A stretch of 38,988 nucleotides of DNA from Gammaproteobacteria bacterium (GCA_018830325.1 JAHJSQ010000135.1:1-38988), one strand, 5' to 3'; positions 1 to 9,495 are shown, counted from the stretch's first letter. Notes: generated by a model from the letters alone, not told the origin. Translations and numbers: made by a program.

Positions 1-74
1 GCGATTTTGTCTTTGCTTGTCCAAAGAAAAGTATCCAAAAGAAAAGACACCCGGAGGCCGCTGCATCCTGCGCG

Positions 75-179
75 CTGACGATTTTGCCGAGGGTTTTCGG
101 AAGGGCTATCCCTAGCCCTCCGAAAACGAGCGGCATCCCTGCCGCCCCCCTGGCGGGCTATTCTCGGCAAAATCGTCAG
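75..179. repeat. Nested inverted-repeat element downstream of gltA
   Basis: Outer arms ctgacgattttgccgag (75-91) and ctcggcaaaatcgtcag (163-179) are perfect 17-bp complements. Inside them, 93-108 pairs with 113-127 (gttttcgg/ccgaaaac, then agggcta/tagccct, with one unpaired base). A third hairpin, gcggca/tgccgc, lies at 130-145. The element sits about 100 bases beyond the gltA stop codon and could slow or end gltA transcription, but there is no U-tract, so I call it a repeat and not a terminator. The rest of 1-284 holds no convincing gene. Confidence 0.7.
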
Positions 180-284
180 TGCTCGGCGCGGCCTAACGGG
201 GCCCGGGCGGGAGCTCTAAGCCAAAGTAAATTGGCTGAAGGTTCTAAGTAATCAGGAAACTCTTTGCCAACGACAAGAAAAAAT

Positions 285-1592
285 CTAACGTCTATGTAAA
301 GGCATCACCTCCCTCTGCGAAGGACCGACATATAATTGCCTCGGCCGCCCAATAACATTGCCGGCATCTCCAGTCATTTCCAGCCAATGCGCGACCCATC
401 CGGCAGTGCGTGCTATCGTAAACATTACAGTAAACATATCAACTGGAATACCTAGGGCTTTGTAGATAATACCGGAATAAAAATCGACATTGGGATAGAG
501 TTTTTTCTCGATGAAATAATCGTCTTGCAAGGCATATTCTTCCAATGCCATCGCCAAATCGAAAAGCGGGTCGGGCTGGCAAGATTGTCTCAACACCTCA
601 TGACAGGTTTGACGAATAATCGTCGCGCGTGGATCGAAATTTTTATAAACACGGTGACCGAAGCCCATCAAGCGAAACGGATCATCCTTATCCTTTGCTT
701 TGGCGATGTATTCCGGTATCCGCTCCACCGTACCGATTTCCTTAAGCATGCTCAACACCGCTTCATTCGCGCCACCATGCGCGGGGCCCCACAACGCGGC
801 AATACCGGCCGCTATGCAGGCATAAGGATTAGCTCCTGTACTTCCGGCCAGTCGAACCGTCGACGTGCTCGCATTTTGCTCGTGATCGGCATGTAAAATA
901 AACAATAGATTCAATGCCTTGACCGCAGTTTCATCAATAGAACGCGCTTGTTCTATAAAACGTTTTTCGGGGCGCGAGAACATCATATTCAAAAAATTCT
1001 CACAATAATCTAAATCGACACGAGGATAAACGAACGGAGCGCCAATTGAATGCCTGTAACAAGCAGCAGCAATGGCAGGAATCTTTGCAATCATTCGGGT
1101 CGCGCAAATATAGCGATTATCCGGATCGGAAATATCCAAATCGCTATGATAGAACGCCGATAACGAACCGACGACACCGACCATCATCGCCATAGGATGG
1201 GCATCGTAATGAAATCCGTCGAAAAAAACGCGCAGAGATTCGTGTAATACGGTTCTGTCGTCAATTTCGAATTTAAAATGATTGAGTTCTTGCTCGTTCG
1301 GCAATTCGCCATGAATCAATAGATAAGCCACTTCCAAAAAGCTGCAGTTTTCAGCCAATTCCTCGATAGGATACCCGCGATACAACAAAATGCCTTGCTC
1401 TCCATCGATGTAAGTGATTGCACTTTTACAACTTGCAGTCGACACAAAACCTGGGTCGAACGTAAAATAACCCAGATCGTTTTTCAATGCTCTAACATCG
1501 ACGGTAGGGTTTCCGAGGGTACCTTTCAGCAATGGATATTCGACTTCGTTTCCGGTCGAATTGTCAGTAATTGTTAAGGTATCTTTTGACAT
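285..1592 (-). CDS. gltA: Citrate synthase
   Basis: Cytosolic enzyme condensing acetyl-CoA and oxaloacetate to citrate, the entry step of the TCA cycle. The 435-residue protein is close to the usual length of the hexameric Gram-negative type. The catalytic residues are visible: His272 in GPAHGGANE, His313 in [15 protein letters not shown] and Asp370 in NVDFYSG, each eight positions beyond the E. coli residues (264, 305, 362). The [11 protein letters not shown] motif at 233-243 is also intact. Start is the ATG at 1590-1592 with a weak acaggcga ribosome site. It is the last of three collinear genes (icd, acnB, gltA) for consecutive TCA steps. The 203-base gap to acnB makes a strict operon uncertain. 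Confidence 0.97.
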   Translation of the reverse strand: MSKDTLTITDNSTGNEVEYPLLKGTLGNPTVDVRALKNDLGYFTFDPGFVSTASCKSAITYIDGEQGILLYRGYPIEELAENCSFLEVAYLLIHGELPNEQELNHFKFEIDDRTVLHESLRVFFDGFHYDAHPMAMMVGVVGSLSAFYHSDLDISDPDNRYICATRMIAKIPAIAAACYRHSIGAPFVYPRVDLDYCENFLNMMFSRPEKRFIEQARSIDETAVKALNLLFILHADHEQNASTSTVRLAGSTGANPYACIAAGIAALWGPAHGGANEAVLSMLKEIGTVERIPEYIAKAKDKDDPFRLMGFGHRVYKNFDPRATIIRQTCHEVLRQSCQPDPLFDLAMALEEYALQDDYFIEKKLYPNVDFYSGIIYKALGIPVDMFTVMFTIARTAGWVAHWLEMTGDAGNVIGRPRQLYVGPSQREVMPLHRR

Positions 1593-1649
1593 GATGATCG
1601 CCTGTTAATTTTCCTTGTCGGGTTTAACAAAGAATCTGTGAGGATAAAA

Positions 1650-1724
1650 GCTCGACATAAATGTCGAGCCAAGGAGAACCAGTGCACTGACATCGCAGAG
1701 CGATTCGGGACGCCAGTGCGTCCC
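1650..1724. repeat. Two small palindromes between acnB and gltA
   Basis: The 203-base gap holds gctcgaca-taaa-tgtcgagc (1650-1669) and gggacgc-cagt-gcgtccc (1707-1724), both with perfect arms and four-base loops. The second is nested in a longer imperfect attcgg/ccgaat pair (1703-1733). They look like intergenic palindromic (REP-like) units. Lying between two same-strand genes, they could also affect mRNA processing or read-through, which is inference. Confidence 0.6.
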
Positions 1725-1795
1725 TACCCGAATTCCCACGCGGGGCGTGAAAACCATTTAGAGGAAGTAATTTTAGACCAAATCCTAATCAAAAA

Positions 1796-4366
1796 TTAAT
1801 CGCTCAATTCAACCGTTTCAGCTTTTTCCCGGTAGCTGTCAAGCCGATCGAAATTCAAATAGCGGTAAGTGTCGCTCGCAGTTTCATCGATCGTTTGCGC
1901 GTATTGCATGTATTCTTCGATAGTCGGAATTCGTCCGAGTATCGAACAGACGGCCGCCAGTTCCGCTGAAGCCAAAAACACATTCGCGCCGTTACCTAAA
2001 CGATTAGGAAAATTTCGTGTCGATGTCGATACGACGGTTGCGTTATCGGCGACTCGCGCCTGATTACCCATGCATAGCGAACAGCCTGGCATTTCCATAC
2101 GCGCACCGGAACGGCCGAAAATGCCGTAATAGCCTTCCTCGGTCAGTTGCGACTGATCCATTTTGGTTGGCGGCGACATCCAGAGCTTGGTTGGTAATTG
2201 CTCCTTATGCTTATCGAGTAATTTACCAGCCGCACGGAAATGGCCGATATTGGTCATGCAGGAACCAACAAACACCTCGTCGATCTTTGTCCCGGCGACT
2301 TCCGATAACGGCTTAACATCGTCAGGATCGTTCGGACATGCGAGCAGCGGTTCCTTGATTTCGGTCATATCGATTTCGATCGTTTCGAAATATTCGGCAT
2401 CGGCATCGGGTTCGAGCAACACGGGATTTGCCAGCCACTCTTCCATCGTCTTGATGCGGCGACTAATTGTACGCGCATCGCCGTAGCCTTCCGACAACAT
2501 CCATTTAAGCAGCGTGATATTCGAATTCAGATATTCGCGGATCGGCGCTTCGCTCAGACGAATCGTACAGCCACCGGCCGAACGCTCGGCCGACGCATCC
2601 GACAATTCGAAGGCTTGCTCGACCTTCAAATCAGGCAAACCTTCGATTTCGAGAATCCGGCCCGAAAAGACGTTTTTCTTGCCTTTCTTTTCAACCGTTA
2701 ACAAACCTTTTTGTATCGCCGCATACGGAATCGCATTGACAAGATCTCGTAACGTAATACCTGGCTGCATTTCGCCGGTAAAACGCACCAGCACCGACTC
2801 CGGCATATCGAGCGGCATCACGCCGGTCGCTGCAGCGAAAGCGACCAGCCCGGAGCCGGCCGGGAATGAAATACCGATTGGGAAACGCGTATGCGAATCG
2901 CCGCCGGTTCCGACCGTATCGGGCAGCAGCATGCGGTTCAACCACGAATGAATGATGCCGTCGCCGGGCCGCAATGACACGCCGCCGCGATTCATGATGA
3001 AATCGGGCAAGGTATGCTGCATTTCGACATCGACCGGTTTCGGATAGGCCGCGGTATGACAAAACGATTGCAGAACCAGATCGGCCGAAAATCCGAGACA
3101 AGCTAAATCTTTCAATTCGTCTCGCGTCATAGGCCCGGTGGTATCCTGCGAACCTACCGTCGTCATGTGTGGCTCGCAGTAATTATCCGGTCTAATACCC
3201 TTAACGCCGCAAGCTTTGCCGACGATTTTTTGCGCGAGCGTAAAGCCTTTGCCCGAATCGGCAGGATCGACCGGGCGTTTGAATACAGTCGATGGCGGCA
3301 AATTCAAAGCCTTACGCGCACGATCGGTCAAGCCGCGACCAATAATCAAAGGAATCCGCCCGCCCGCCCGAACTTCGTCGAGTATCACTTCGGTTTTCAA
3401 TGAAAACTCGGCGATGACTTCGTCATTATTATACCGTTTAACCACTCCTTGATAAGGATAGATGTCGATCACATCGCCCATGTTCATGTTGCTGACATCG
3501 CACTCGAAGGGTAGCGCTCCCGAATCTTCCATCGTGTTGAAGAAGATCGGAGCGATTTTGCCGCCTATACAGACGCCGCCTTCACGCTTGTTCGGTACGT
3601 AAGGAATGTCTCGGCCGGTAAACCATAACACCGAGTTCGTCGCCGATTTGCGCGACGATCCGGTACCCACGACATCGCCGACATAGGCGACCGGAAAGCC
3701 TTTTTGCTTCAGCTCCTCGATTTGCCGTTCGGCATTGGTGATGCCTTCGCGCGGCATTTTCAGCATTGCCTTGGCATGCAGAGGAATGTCCGGACGCGAC
3801 CAAGCATCGGGCGCCGGCGACAAATCGTCGGTATTGGTTTCTCCGACGACCTTGAACACGGTCACGGTCAGTTTTTCGGGGACTTCGGGTTTGCTCGTGA
3901 ACCATTCGGCTTCTGCCCAAGAATTCAAGACCTGTTTCGCGAAGGCATTACCGACATCGGCTTTTTCCTTAACATCGTGGAAGGCATCGAAAACCAATAG
4001 GGTATGCGAAAGCCCTTTTGCGGCAATCGGCGCCAGCTCGGCGTTATCAAGCAATTCGATCAACGGCGCGACATTGTAGCCGCCGAGCATCGTGCCTAAC
4101 AACTCGACCGCTTGTTCCCGCGTCAATATGGGCGACACGACTTCTGCCTTTGCGATAGCCGTTAAAAATCCGGCCTTGACATAGGCGGCTTCATCGACGC
4201 CGGCCGGAATACGGTTTGCCAACAAATCCAGCAAAAATGCTTCCTCGCCGGCCGGCGGATTTTTGATCAATTCGACGAGGCTCGCAACTTGCTCGGCATT
4301 CAACGGTTTGGGAACGACGCCTTCGGCAGATCGTTCCTCGACATGTTTACGGTATTCTTGCAACAT
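1796..4366 (-). CDS. acnB: Bifunctional aconitate hydratase 2 / 2-methylisocitrate dehydratase
   Basis: Cytosolic 4Fe-4S enzyme interconverting citrate and isocitrate. The 856-residue length fits AcnB (E. coli 865). The protein has the AcnB domain order: an N-terminal helical HEAT-like domain, then the swivel domain (around [21 protein letters not shown]), then the catalytic domains. The three cluster cysteines are Cys703 (VGSCMTNIG), Cys762 and Cys765 ([11 protein letters not shown]), spaced 59 and 3 residues apart exactly as in E. coli AcnB. The ATG at 4364-4366 has an AAGG site about eight bases upstream. It lies between icd and gltA on the same strand. In other bacteria AcnB also acts on 2-methylisocitrate and binds mRNA when the cluster is lost. 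The sequence does not show either role here. Confidence 0.97.
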   Translation of the reverse strand: MLQEYRKHVEERSAEGVVPKPLNAEQVASLVELIKNPPAGEEAFLLDLLANRIPAGVDEAAYVKAGFLTAIAKAEVVSPILTREQAVELLGTMLGGYNVAPLIELLDNAELAPIAAKGLSHTLLVFDAFHDVKEKADVGNAFAKQVLNSWAEAEWFTSKPEVPEKLTVTVFKVVGETNTDDLSPAPDAWSRPDIPLHAKAMLKMPREGITNAERQIEELKQKGFPVAYVGDVVGTGSSRKSATNSVLWFTGRDIPYVPNKREGGVCIGGKIAPIFFNTMEDSGALPFECDVSNMNMGDVIDIYPYQGVVKRYNNDEVIAEFSLKTEVILDEVRAGGRIPLIIGRGLTDRARKALNLPPSTVFKRPVDPADSGKGFTLAQKIVGKACGVKGIRPDNYCEPHMTTVGSQDTTGPMTRDELKDLACLGFSADLVLQSFCHTAAYPKPVDVEMQHTLPDFIMNRGGVSLRPGDGIIHSWLNRMLLPDTVGTGGDSHTRFPIGISFPAGSGLVAFAAATGVMPLDMPESVLVRFTGEMQPGITLRDLVNAIPYAAIQKGLLTVEKKGKKNVFSGRILEIEGLPDLKVEQAFELSDASAERSAGGCTIRLSEAPIREYLNSNITLLKWMLSEGYGDARTISRRIKTMEEWLANPVLLEPDADAEYFETIEIDMTEIKEPLLACPNDPDDVKPLSEVAGTKIDEVFVGSCMTNIGHFRAAGKLLDKHKEQLPTKLWMSPPTKMDQSQLTEEGYYGIFGRSGARMEMPGCSLCMGNQARVADNATVVSTSTRNFPNRLGNGANVFLASAELAAVCSILGRIPTIEEYMQYAQTIDETASDTYRYLNFDRLDSYREKAETVELSD

Positions 4367-4628
4367 AGTGAAACCTTAAAATCAGTTAATATTGGGTAAA
4401 CGGCAGGGCGATTGGTAAAAGTAATCGATTGAATAAGAATTGGGTTAGAGCGGGAGAGTCATGCAACCCAACACCGACCATAATCTTGACTCAAAATCCC
4501 TCGGCATCATCCTTCAACGATCCCTGCTTCAGGATTGTTCCGGCTCGAAATATACCTACTCCCTTTTGATCGAAAAACCGTCTAAGAATAAAAGGTATGG
4601 GATGTGTCTATCGAGGACCGCAGTCCAC

Positions 4629-4820
4629 CCAGCACCTAAATAAGCCATGATTTTGATTAATTGCCAAAGACCTATGGAATTTAGGTGCTGGATTTAGGTG
4701 CAGGGTAAACCCATCCATGGAGGCTTGACGGCAGCGATCGAACGCCAAGGATGGCGTAAATGCAGATTTTGCAGAAGCAAAATCTGCCCTGCTGCCGACA
4801 TACTCGCTAGCCACACCTCA
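4629..4820. repeat. Composite intergenic element (A + B modules) between acnB and icd
   Basis: The A module runs 4629-4691, bounded by perfect 12-bp inverted repeats ccagcacctaaa (4629-4640) and tttaggtgctgg (4680-4691), followed by an extra half-copy atttaggtgcaggg. The B module (4705-4820) has outer arms cggcagc (4729-4735)/gctgccg (4791-4797). Inside these are two hairpins: cgcca-agga-tggcg (4743-4756) and gcagattttgc-agaa-gcaaaatctgc (4762-4787). The A module recurs inverted at 9578-9643. The B module recurs at 25852-25986 and, inverted, at 27041-27157. The rest of the 503-base gap (4367-4628 and 4821-4869) shows no gene I would support. Confidence 0.75.
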
Positions 4821-4869
4821 TACATTCATAAAGTTAGCCATTTTTTGAATATAAAGGGAGTAAGAAGGT

Positions 4870-5880
4870 TTAGGCCATCGCGTCGATGATCGCCTGACCC
4901 ATGACATCGGTGCCGACACCGGCATTGGGATTCAGGTCAGGTGTCACATATTTGCCTTCGGCAATGACTTTCTCCAAAGCCGTTTTAACTTTGTTAGCCG
5001 CCTCATGTTCATGCAAGTGATCCAGCATCATGACTCCTGCCATGATCACGGCCGTCGGATTGGCAATATTCTTATCGGCAATATCCGGCGCGCTGCCGTG
5101 AACCGCTTCGAACAAGGCTGCATCGGCACCAATGTTCGCACCCGGAATCAAACCAAGACCGCCTACCAAGCCGGCGGTCAAATCGGACAAAATGTCGCCG
5201 AACATATTCGTAGTGACGACGACATCGAATTGCTGGGGATTCATGACCATGTGCATGCAAGTTGCATCGATGATCTTGCTATCGAATTCGATATCGGGAT
5301 AACGCGTGGCGACTTCCTTTGCCGTTTCCAAGAATAGGCCTTGCGTGTATTTCAAAATATTGGCCTTATGGCAGACCGTAACTTTCTTGCGGTTATTGTC
5401 CCGCGCGTATTTGAATGCGTATTCGACGATACGCTCGGAACCCTGACGGGTTACCACGGCCAGACTTTCGGCTATGTCTCTTTTGCTGGTGAGATAATGC
5501 TCGAGTCCGGCATACAATCCTTCGGTATTTTCCCTAACGATCACGATATCGATATCGTTGTAACGGGTCTGTACGCCGGCCCAGCTTTTCGCCGGACGCA
5601 CATTCGCATAAAGATCGTATTTCTTACGTAATTCGACATTGATGCTTCTAAAGCCTTCGCTGACCGCTGTTGTCAGAGGGCCCTTAAAAGCCACTCGGTT
5701 CCTATCGATCGACTCAAGTGTCGCATCGGGAATCGGTGTTCCGAATTTATTAAACGCGGCCATGCCGGCATCGGCTTCTTCCCAATGAATTTTGGCGCCC
5801 GAAGCATCGATGATTTTAACCGCTTGGTCCATAATGGAAGGACCGATACCATCACCTTTGATCAAAGTGACATTATGCAT
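4870..5880 (-). CDS. icd: Isocitrate dehydrogenase, NAD-type
   Basis: Oxidatively decarboxylates isocitrate to 2-oxoglutarate in the cytosol. The 336-residue protein belongs to the short beta-decarboxylating dehydrogenase group (IDH3 / isopropylmalate dehydrogenase-like). Substrate residues are present: SINVELR (79-85) and Arg95 (NVRP), Arg116 in RENTEGLY, Lys172 in HKANI, and metal-binding aspartates around 205, 229 and 233. The cofactor loop reads HGSAPDIADKNIANPTA (261-277). Asp266-Ile267 at the site that is Lys-Tyr in NADP-specific E. coli Icd indicates NAD specificity. The ATG at 5878-5880 follows GGAGATAACAA, a good ribosome site. It is upstream of acnB and gltA on the same strand. Homoisocitrate or isopropylmalate dehydrogenase are alternatives, but the SxN substrate motif and TCA neighbours favour isocitrate. 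Confidence 0.9.
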   Translation of the reverse strand: MHNVTLIKGDGIGPSIMDQAVKIIDASGAKIHWEEADAGMAAFNKFGTPIPDATLESIDRNRVAFKGPLTTAVSEGFRSINVELRKKYDLYANVRPAKSWAGVQTRYNDIDIVIVRENTEGLYAGLEHYLTSKRDIAESLAVVTRQGSERIVEYAFKYARDNNRKKVTVCHKANILKYTQGLFLETAKEVATRYPDIEFDSKIIDATCMHMVMNPQQFDVVVTTNMFGDILSDLTAGLVGGLGLIPGANIGADAALFEAVHGSAPDIADKNIANPTAVIMAGVMMLDHLHEHEAANKVKTALEKVIAEGKYVTPDLNPNAGVGTDVMGQAIIDAMA

Positions 5881-6123
5881 TTGTTATCTCCATTTAAAAA
5901 AATCACAGTAATGAGAAGATTTTGAGGTATAACTATACATCAAGCCGGGTACTTACTAAAAACGGATATTCCGAAATCCGGCATTTACGCTACGAAAGAC
6001 CATATAATCGACAGCCGGACTCAACCAGCCTTCAACAGAAAGCCGATGAATTTAGCAATAAAGAAATCCGATTATTTTATACCTTTCGCACTTCAAATTT
6101 CGGCAGTGCCAGAGGAGGCGCCT

Positions 6124-6255
6124 GGGTGTCCGGTCGATTTTCGCTCCTGCAAAATCGACATTCACGCCATCCATGGCGCTCATAAAGGCTTTGCCAGCAT
6201 GGAGCTGGCATAGAGCCTACATGGACGTATTCACGGCGTCCTTTGACGGACACCC
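6124..6255. repeat. Inverted-repeat element upstream of the Uma2 gene
   Basis: Bounded by perfect 9-bp inverted repeats gggtgtccg (6124-6132) and cggacaccc (6247-6255). Inside are cgatttt/aaaatcg around gctcctgc, a gccatccatggc palindrome, tgccagc/gctggca, and the stretch acatggacgtattcacggcg. That last stretch is shared with the element at 27041-27248, so this is a divergent member of the same family. It ends 12 bases before the Uma2 start codon. The rest of the 387-base gap 5881-6267 holds the short icd leader and nothing else I can support. Confidence 0.65.
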
Positions 6256-6267
6256 CGACGCCGAAAC

Positions 6268-6843
6268 ATGACTAGCAATAGTTATAGTTATGCCGATTAT
6301 GTCAATTGGCAAACGGAGCAACGCTACGAGTTAATCGACGGCGAGGCGTTTATGATGGCTCCTGCGCCGGACCTTGCCCATCAGGATATTGCCGGAGAGC
6401 TATATTTTCAACTTCGCTTGGCGTTAAAAGGTAAACATTGCCGCCCCTTCATCGCGCCGGTCGATGTGCGTATGCCGAAACATGACGAAGCCGACGAGCG
6501 TATCGACACTGTCGTGCAACCGGACGTGTTCGTCGTGTGCGATACTGCCAAATTGGATCGCCGCGGCGTACTCGGGGCGCCGGACTGGATCATCGAAGTC
6601 TTGTCGCCGTCCACTGCCGGCCACGACCAAATCCGAAAATTAAGCCTATACGAACGCTCTGGCGTCAAAGAATATTGGCTAGTTCACCCGATCGACCGGA
6701 TATTGACCGTTTACCGTTTATGCGACGGTAAATATGGAAAACCGGAAATATTCGAATTGCAAGGCGCTACATCATCGAGGAGTTTGCCGGAAGTCGTCAT
6801 AGAATGGGACGAACTGGCGGCACGCTTACCGACCGAATATTGA
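6268..6843 (+). CDS. Uma2 family (DUF820) putative restriction-type endonuclease
   Basis: A 191-residue protein of the Uma2/DUF820 family, which has a PD-(D/E)XK nuclease fold but mostly unknown biology. Visible family features are RYELIDGEAFMM (19-30), QPDVFVV with Asp86, the core GAPDWIIEVLSPST (103-116) with Glu110, and D...K..LYERSGVKEYWLVHP (120-141) with Lys124. These give a complete set of candidate catalytic residues (Glu21, Asp86, Glu110). The ATG at 6268 has no clear ribosome site, because the base pairs just upstream belong to the repeat element ending at 6255. Its stop codon lies eight bases from the gloB stop, tail to tail. It is a single gene with no partner, so a role in transposition or defence cannot be read from context. 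Confidence 0.85.
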   Translation: MTSNSYSYADYVNWQTEQRYELIDGEAFMMAPAPDLAHQDIAGELYFQLRLALKGKHCRPFIAPVDVRMPKHDEADERIDTVVQPDVFVVCDTAKLDRRGVLGAPDWIIEVLSPSTAGHDQIRKLSLYERSGVKEYWLVHPIDRILTVYRLCDGKYGKPEIFELQGATSSRSLPEVVIEWDELAARLPTEY

Positions 6844-6851
6844 CTCAGGCG

Positions 6852-7616
6852 TCAAAACACATCTTTTCTCGACCTCAATTCCGTAAATACCGCCAGGGGC
6901 GGTCGTGTTTCCATTGCCATAGCTGTCTTCAAAGCTTCGACATCCGCTCTAAAAAAAGGATTGGTCGCCACTTCGTCTTCGATCGAAAAAGGAACGGTTG
7001 GTTGATCCAACTCTCTCATACGACGAACGTCGGCCATTCTTTGTTGCAACGCGGCATTATCGGGTTCGACCGTCAATGCAAAACGGCCGTTATTCAACGT
7101 ATATTCATGCGCACAATAAACGCGTGTCGTAGAAGGCAATGCTCTTAGCTTTTGCAAAGAACGCCACATTTGTTCGGCTGTGCCTTCGAACAAACGCCCG
7201 CAGCCCATCGCAAACAAGGTATCGCCGCAAAACAAAATGCCGTCCTCGGCCGAATAATAAACGATATGACCTAAAGTATGTCCCGGCGTTTCGATTATTT
7301 GGAAAACGGTGTTTCCTAAACGAAAATAGCCGCCGTCGGATAATTCGATATCGATTTCCGGAATGCGGTGTTTATCCGCTTTGGCACCGACAATCCGGCA
7401 CCCGGTCTGCTTCTTGAGCTCGCGGTTCCCACCTACATGATCGCCATGATGATGTGTATTTAAGATAAAATCGAGCCGCCAACCCTGTTCGGCTATGGCA
7501 TCCAGCACTGGTCCTGCAACAGCGGGATCGACCGCTGCCGTTAATCCGGACGCAACGTCTTTTGCCAGGTAGATATAATTGTCTTTCAAGACCGGGATTT
7601 GAATAACCTTCAACAT
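6852..7616 (-). CDS. gloB: Hydroxyacylglutathione hydrolase (glyoxalase II)
   Basis: Hydrolyses S-D-lactoylglutathione to D-lactate and glutathione, the second step of methylglyoxal detoxification, in the cytosol. The 254-residue protein has the metallo-beta-lactamase fold: THHHGDH (54-60) supplying His55, His57, Asp59 and His60, then His113 (ETPGHTLGH), Asp132 (FCGDTLF) and His170 (CAHEYT). This is the full binuclear metal set. The C-terminal glutathione-binding part carries TNPFFR (218-223) as in the family. The ATG at 7614-7616 follows GAGGTGG. In E. coli gloB sits between mltD and the methyltransferase gene. Here those two genes lie about 10 kb away, so the ancestral cluster has been split. 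Confidence 0.95.
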   Translation of the reverse strand: MLKVIQIPVLKDNYIYLAKDVASGLTAAVDPAVAGPVLDAIAEQGWRLDFILNTHHHGDHVGGNRELKKQTGCRIVGAKADKHRIPEIDIELSDGGYFRLGNTVFQIIETPGHTLGHIVYYSAEDGILFCGDTLFAMGCGRLFEGTAEQMWRSLQKLRALPSTTRVYCAHEYTLNNGRFALTVEPDNAALQQRMADVRRMRELDQPTVPFSIEDEVATNPFFRADVEALKTAMAMETRPPLAVFTELRSRKDVF

Positions 7617-7724
7617 GGACCCACCTCTAAGTTAATCAGAATTTCGCGATAAATATGAGCTTTGAGCGATGTCGAGGGCTCTATTACCCCACACCAAAAT
7701 AGGAAAATTATTGGCAACCAAATT

Positions 7725-8708
7725 CTAAGAGAAACCTTGTTCGGCTATAAAACGCGGGATGCGCCGCTCAAGCCAATACTTAGGTTTTAGAGGGTTACGA
7801 CCTTCCACAAAGCCCACATGCCCTCCTCCGGGCGTGACTTCCAAGATCACGTTCGGAGATAATTCTTCAGGAGTAGGCAATACAGCCGGCGTCATGAAAG
7901 GATCGTCGAATGCTTGAATCAATAAGGTCGGCACCCGGATAGCTTTAAGATATTGCCTCGAACTCGAGCGCCGGTAATAATCATGAACGTCCTCGAATCC
8001 ATGCAGCCTGGCCACAACCCGGTCGTCATATTGCCAAAACGATTTTACCGAGGATAAATCGCCCAAGCGTTGAATTTTGTCGGCCTCTTCATGACGCCCA
8101 ATGCCCACTAAATAGTTGAGCTTAGTGTCGAGATATTCCTTCAACTCCAATAATAAGCGGTCGCGATAAATTTTAGAAAATCCGCTATCTAATTTTGTCG
8201 CGCAAATATTCAATACCAAAGGCACCGATACGGCAACCGCTGCCGAGAGCGTCACGTTACTACCCTGTTCGCCCAACCATTTTAGCAAAACATTACCGCC
8301 CAACGAGAATCCGACTGCAGCCAAAGGCGTCTCCGGCTCACGTTGGCGAAGGATTCGATAGAGGAAATCGATGTCCTCGGTATCGCCTGAATGATAACAA
8401 CGAGCCAATTGATTCGGCTCGCCGCTACAACCGCGAAAATTAAGCGCGGCACTTCGCCAACCTTGTTGCCGAAAAACGGTCTGCAATCCCTTTATATAAC
8501 CGGATTGAGAACTTCCGGTCAGTCCGTGTAATAGTATGACTAAAGGCCTACGGCCTTCTCCGCAAAAATCGATATCGATGAAATCGTTGTCCGGCGTCCT
8601 AAGCCTCTCACGTCTAATTTTTAAATTTATTGCGGGCTTTCTGCACAAAGCCGGATATACGGTTTGCAAATGGGCGGTCTTTAGCCACCACGGAGATTGG
8701 TAGATCAT
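7725..8708 (-). CDS. yheT: YheT-family alpha/beta hydrolase
   Basis: Predicted esterase/hydrolase of the YheT (abhydrolase-1, EMB8-like) family, substrate unknown. It starts MIYQSPWWLKTAHLQTVYP, the typical YheT N-terminus. HGLTGSS supplies the oxyanion region, the nucleophile is the serine of AVGFSLGGN, the acid is an aspartate in AFDDPFM, and the histidine is in GGGHVGF. CSGEPN and YHSGDTED, both strong family signatures, are present. I chose the ATG at 8706-8708 (327 residues). A TTG at 8727-8729 would add seven residues, but neither has a clear ribosome site. It is divergent from the small secreted protein gene at 8876. Confidence 0.9.
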   Translation of the reverse strand: MIYQSPWWLKTAHLQTVYPALCRKPAINLKIRRERLRTPDNDFIDIDFCGEGRRPLVILLHGLTGSSQSGYIKGLQTVFRQQGWRSAALNFRGCSGEPNQLARCYHSGDTEDIDFLYRILRQREPETPLAAVGFSLGGNVLLKWLGEQGSNVTLSAAVAVSVPLVLNICATKLDSGFSKIYRDRLLLELKEYLDTKLNYLVGIGRHEEADKIQRLGDLSSVKSFWQYDDRVVARLHGFEDVHDYYRRSSSRQYLKAIRVPTLLIQAFDDPFMTPAVLPTPEELSPNVILEVTPGGGHVGFVEGRNPLKPKYWLERRIPRFIAEQGFS

Positions 8709-8804
8709 GAAAACAGGAGTATAAAACAATCAAATACCGAATTCGGTTGCGATAATCATATCATCGATTTTCGCAAAATTATCCCGAAGCATGAAAACCT
8801 AATT

Positions 8805-8833
8805 TTGACTTAGCTCCAATCCATGACTATGTT
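8805..8833 (+). promoter_or_regulatory. Predicted sigma70-type promoter for the secreted four-Cys protein
   Basis: TTGACT (8805-8810) and TATGTT (8828-8833) are separated by 17 bases, with the -10 box 42 bases before the ATG at 8876. The -35 box is one base from consensus and the spacing is optimal. It lies in the 167-base divergent gap between the yheT-like gene and this gene. Confidence 0.5.
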
Positions 8834-8875
8834 TTCTCATCGTAAACGGAAAACTCAACAAAACAAGGTTATACC

Positions 8876-9280
8876 ATGATTAAAAAAACACTAATTTATC
8901 TTGCGGCATTCGCATTAATGCCGATATCGAGCCATGCTCAATTGGGTAATATGACCGAAGCGCAAATGCAGCAGATGATGCAACAAGGCCTTAAGATGCA
9001 AGAATGTTTCGGTCAGATTGATTCTTCAGCGATGAAACGGCTTTCCGAACGCGGCCAATCGATCGATGCCGAAATAACGGCACTGTGCCGCGCCGGCAAT
9101 CGCGACCAAGCGCAAAGCAAAGCAATGGCCTTTGCTCTTGAGATGGCAAACGACTCGGCAATTCAAGCGATGAAAAAATGCGGAGAAGGCATGGCCGATA
9201 TGTTGCCTAAAATAGTCACCGAATCTGAAGATTATGGAAACTCGGAAACTTCAAGCCGTCACGTTTGCGACAATCGTTAA
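8876..9280 (+). CDS. Small secreted four-cysteine protein, function unknown
   Basis: I do not recognise a named family. The 134-residue product starts with a clear Sec signal peptide (MIKKTLIYLAAFALMPISSHA, cleavage likely after Ala21). The mature part is helical, methionine- and glutamine-rich at first (MTEAQMQQMMQQGLKMQ). It has four cysteines at 44, 71, 102 and 131, an even number that suggests two disulphides in the periplasm. The ATG follows aaggttatacc, an acceptable ribosome site, and a good promoter lies upstream. A strong hairpin follows at 9312-9350, so it is probably transcribed alone. The C-terminal tail after residue 115 is acidic and serine-rich. A periplasmic helper or binding protein is possible, but nothing in the sequence decides it. 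Confidence 0.8.
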   Translation: MIKKTLIYLAAFALMPISSHAQLGNMTEAQMQQMMQQGLKMQECFGQIDSSAMKRLSERGQSIDAEITALCRAGNRDQAQSKAMAFALEMANDSAIQAMKKCGEGMADMLPKIVTESEDYGNSETSSRHVCDNR

Positions 9281-9311
9281 GGGCCGGGTATGGAATAAGT
9301 TAGCCAAGTAA

Positions 9312-9350
9312 CTCATGCGGGACGGGGTTGCAAACCCTGCCCCGCATGAG
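9312..9350 (+). terminator. Strong hairpin after the four-Cys protein gene
   Basis: Arms ctcatgcggg (9312-9321) and cccgcatgag (9341-9350) are perfect. Inside them gggtt/aaccc continues the stem with a few mismatches around a gca loop. No U-tract follows, so this is either a rho-assisted stop or an mRNA-stabilising hairpin. It is the first of several palindromes in the 9281-10079 gap. Confidence 0.45.
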
Positions 9351-9495
9351 TGGGGCATTCCTGTCGAGTAACCGAACCCTCTACCGCGCCATTTTATTGG
9401 AAAGTCATTATTAGCTCCGTCCTAAATGCCTTGCTTAGAAGCAAGGGCGTCGCTTCAACTATTAACGCGAACATAGCCATAAATAACCACACCAG

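Noticed and set aside
2691-3101. Second frame inside acnB on the same strand
   Set aside because: It overlaps the complete aconitase gene in another frame and has no family features.
4461-4643. Short open frame between acnB and icd
   Set aside because: No ribosome site, no recognisable protein features, and its end overlaps the A repeat.
5922-6185. Open frame upstream of the Uma2 gene
   Set aside because: Its 3' part lies in the repeat element and the sequence does not look like a protein.
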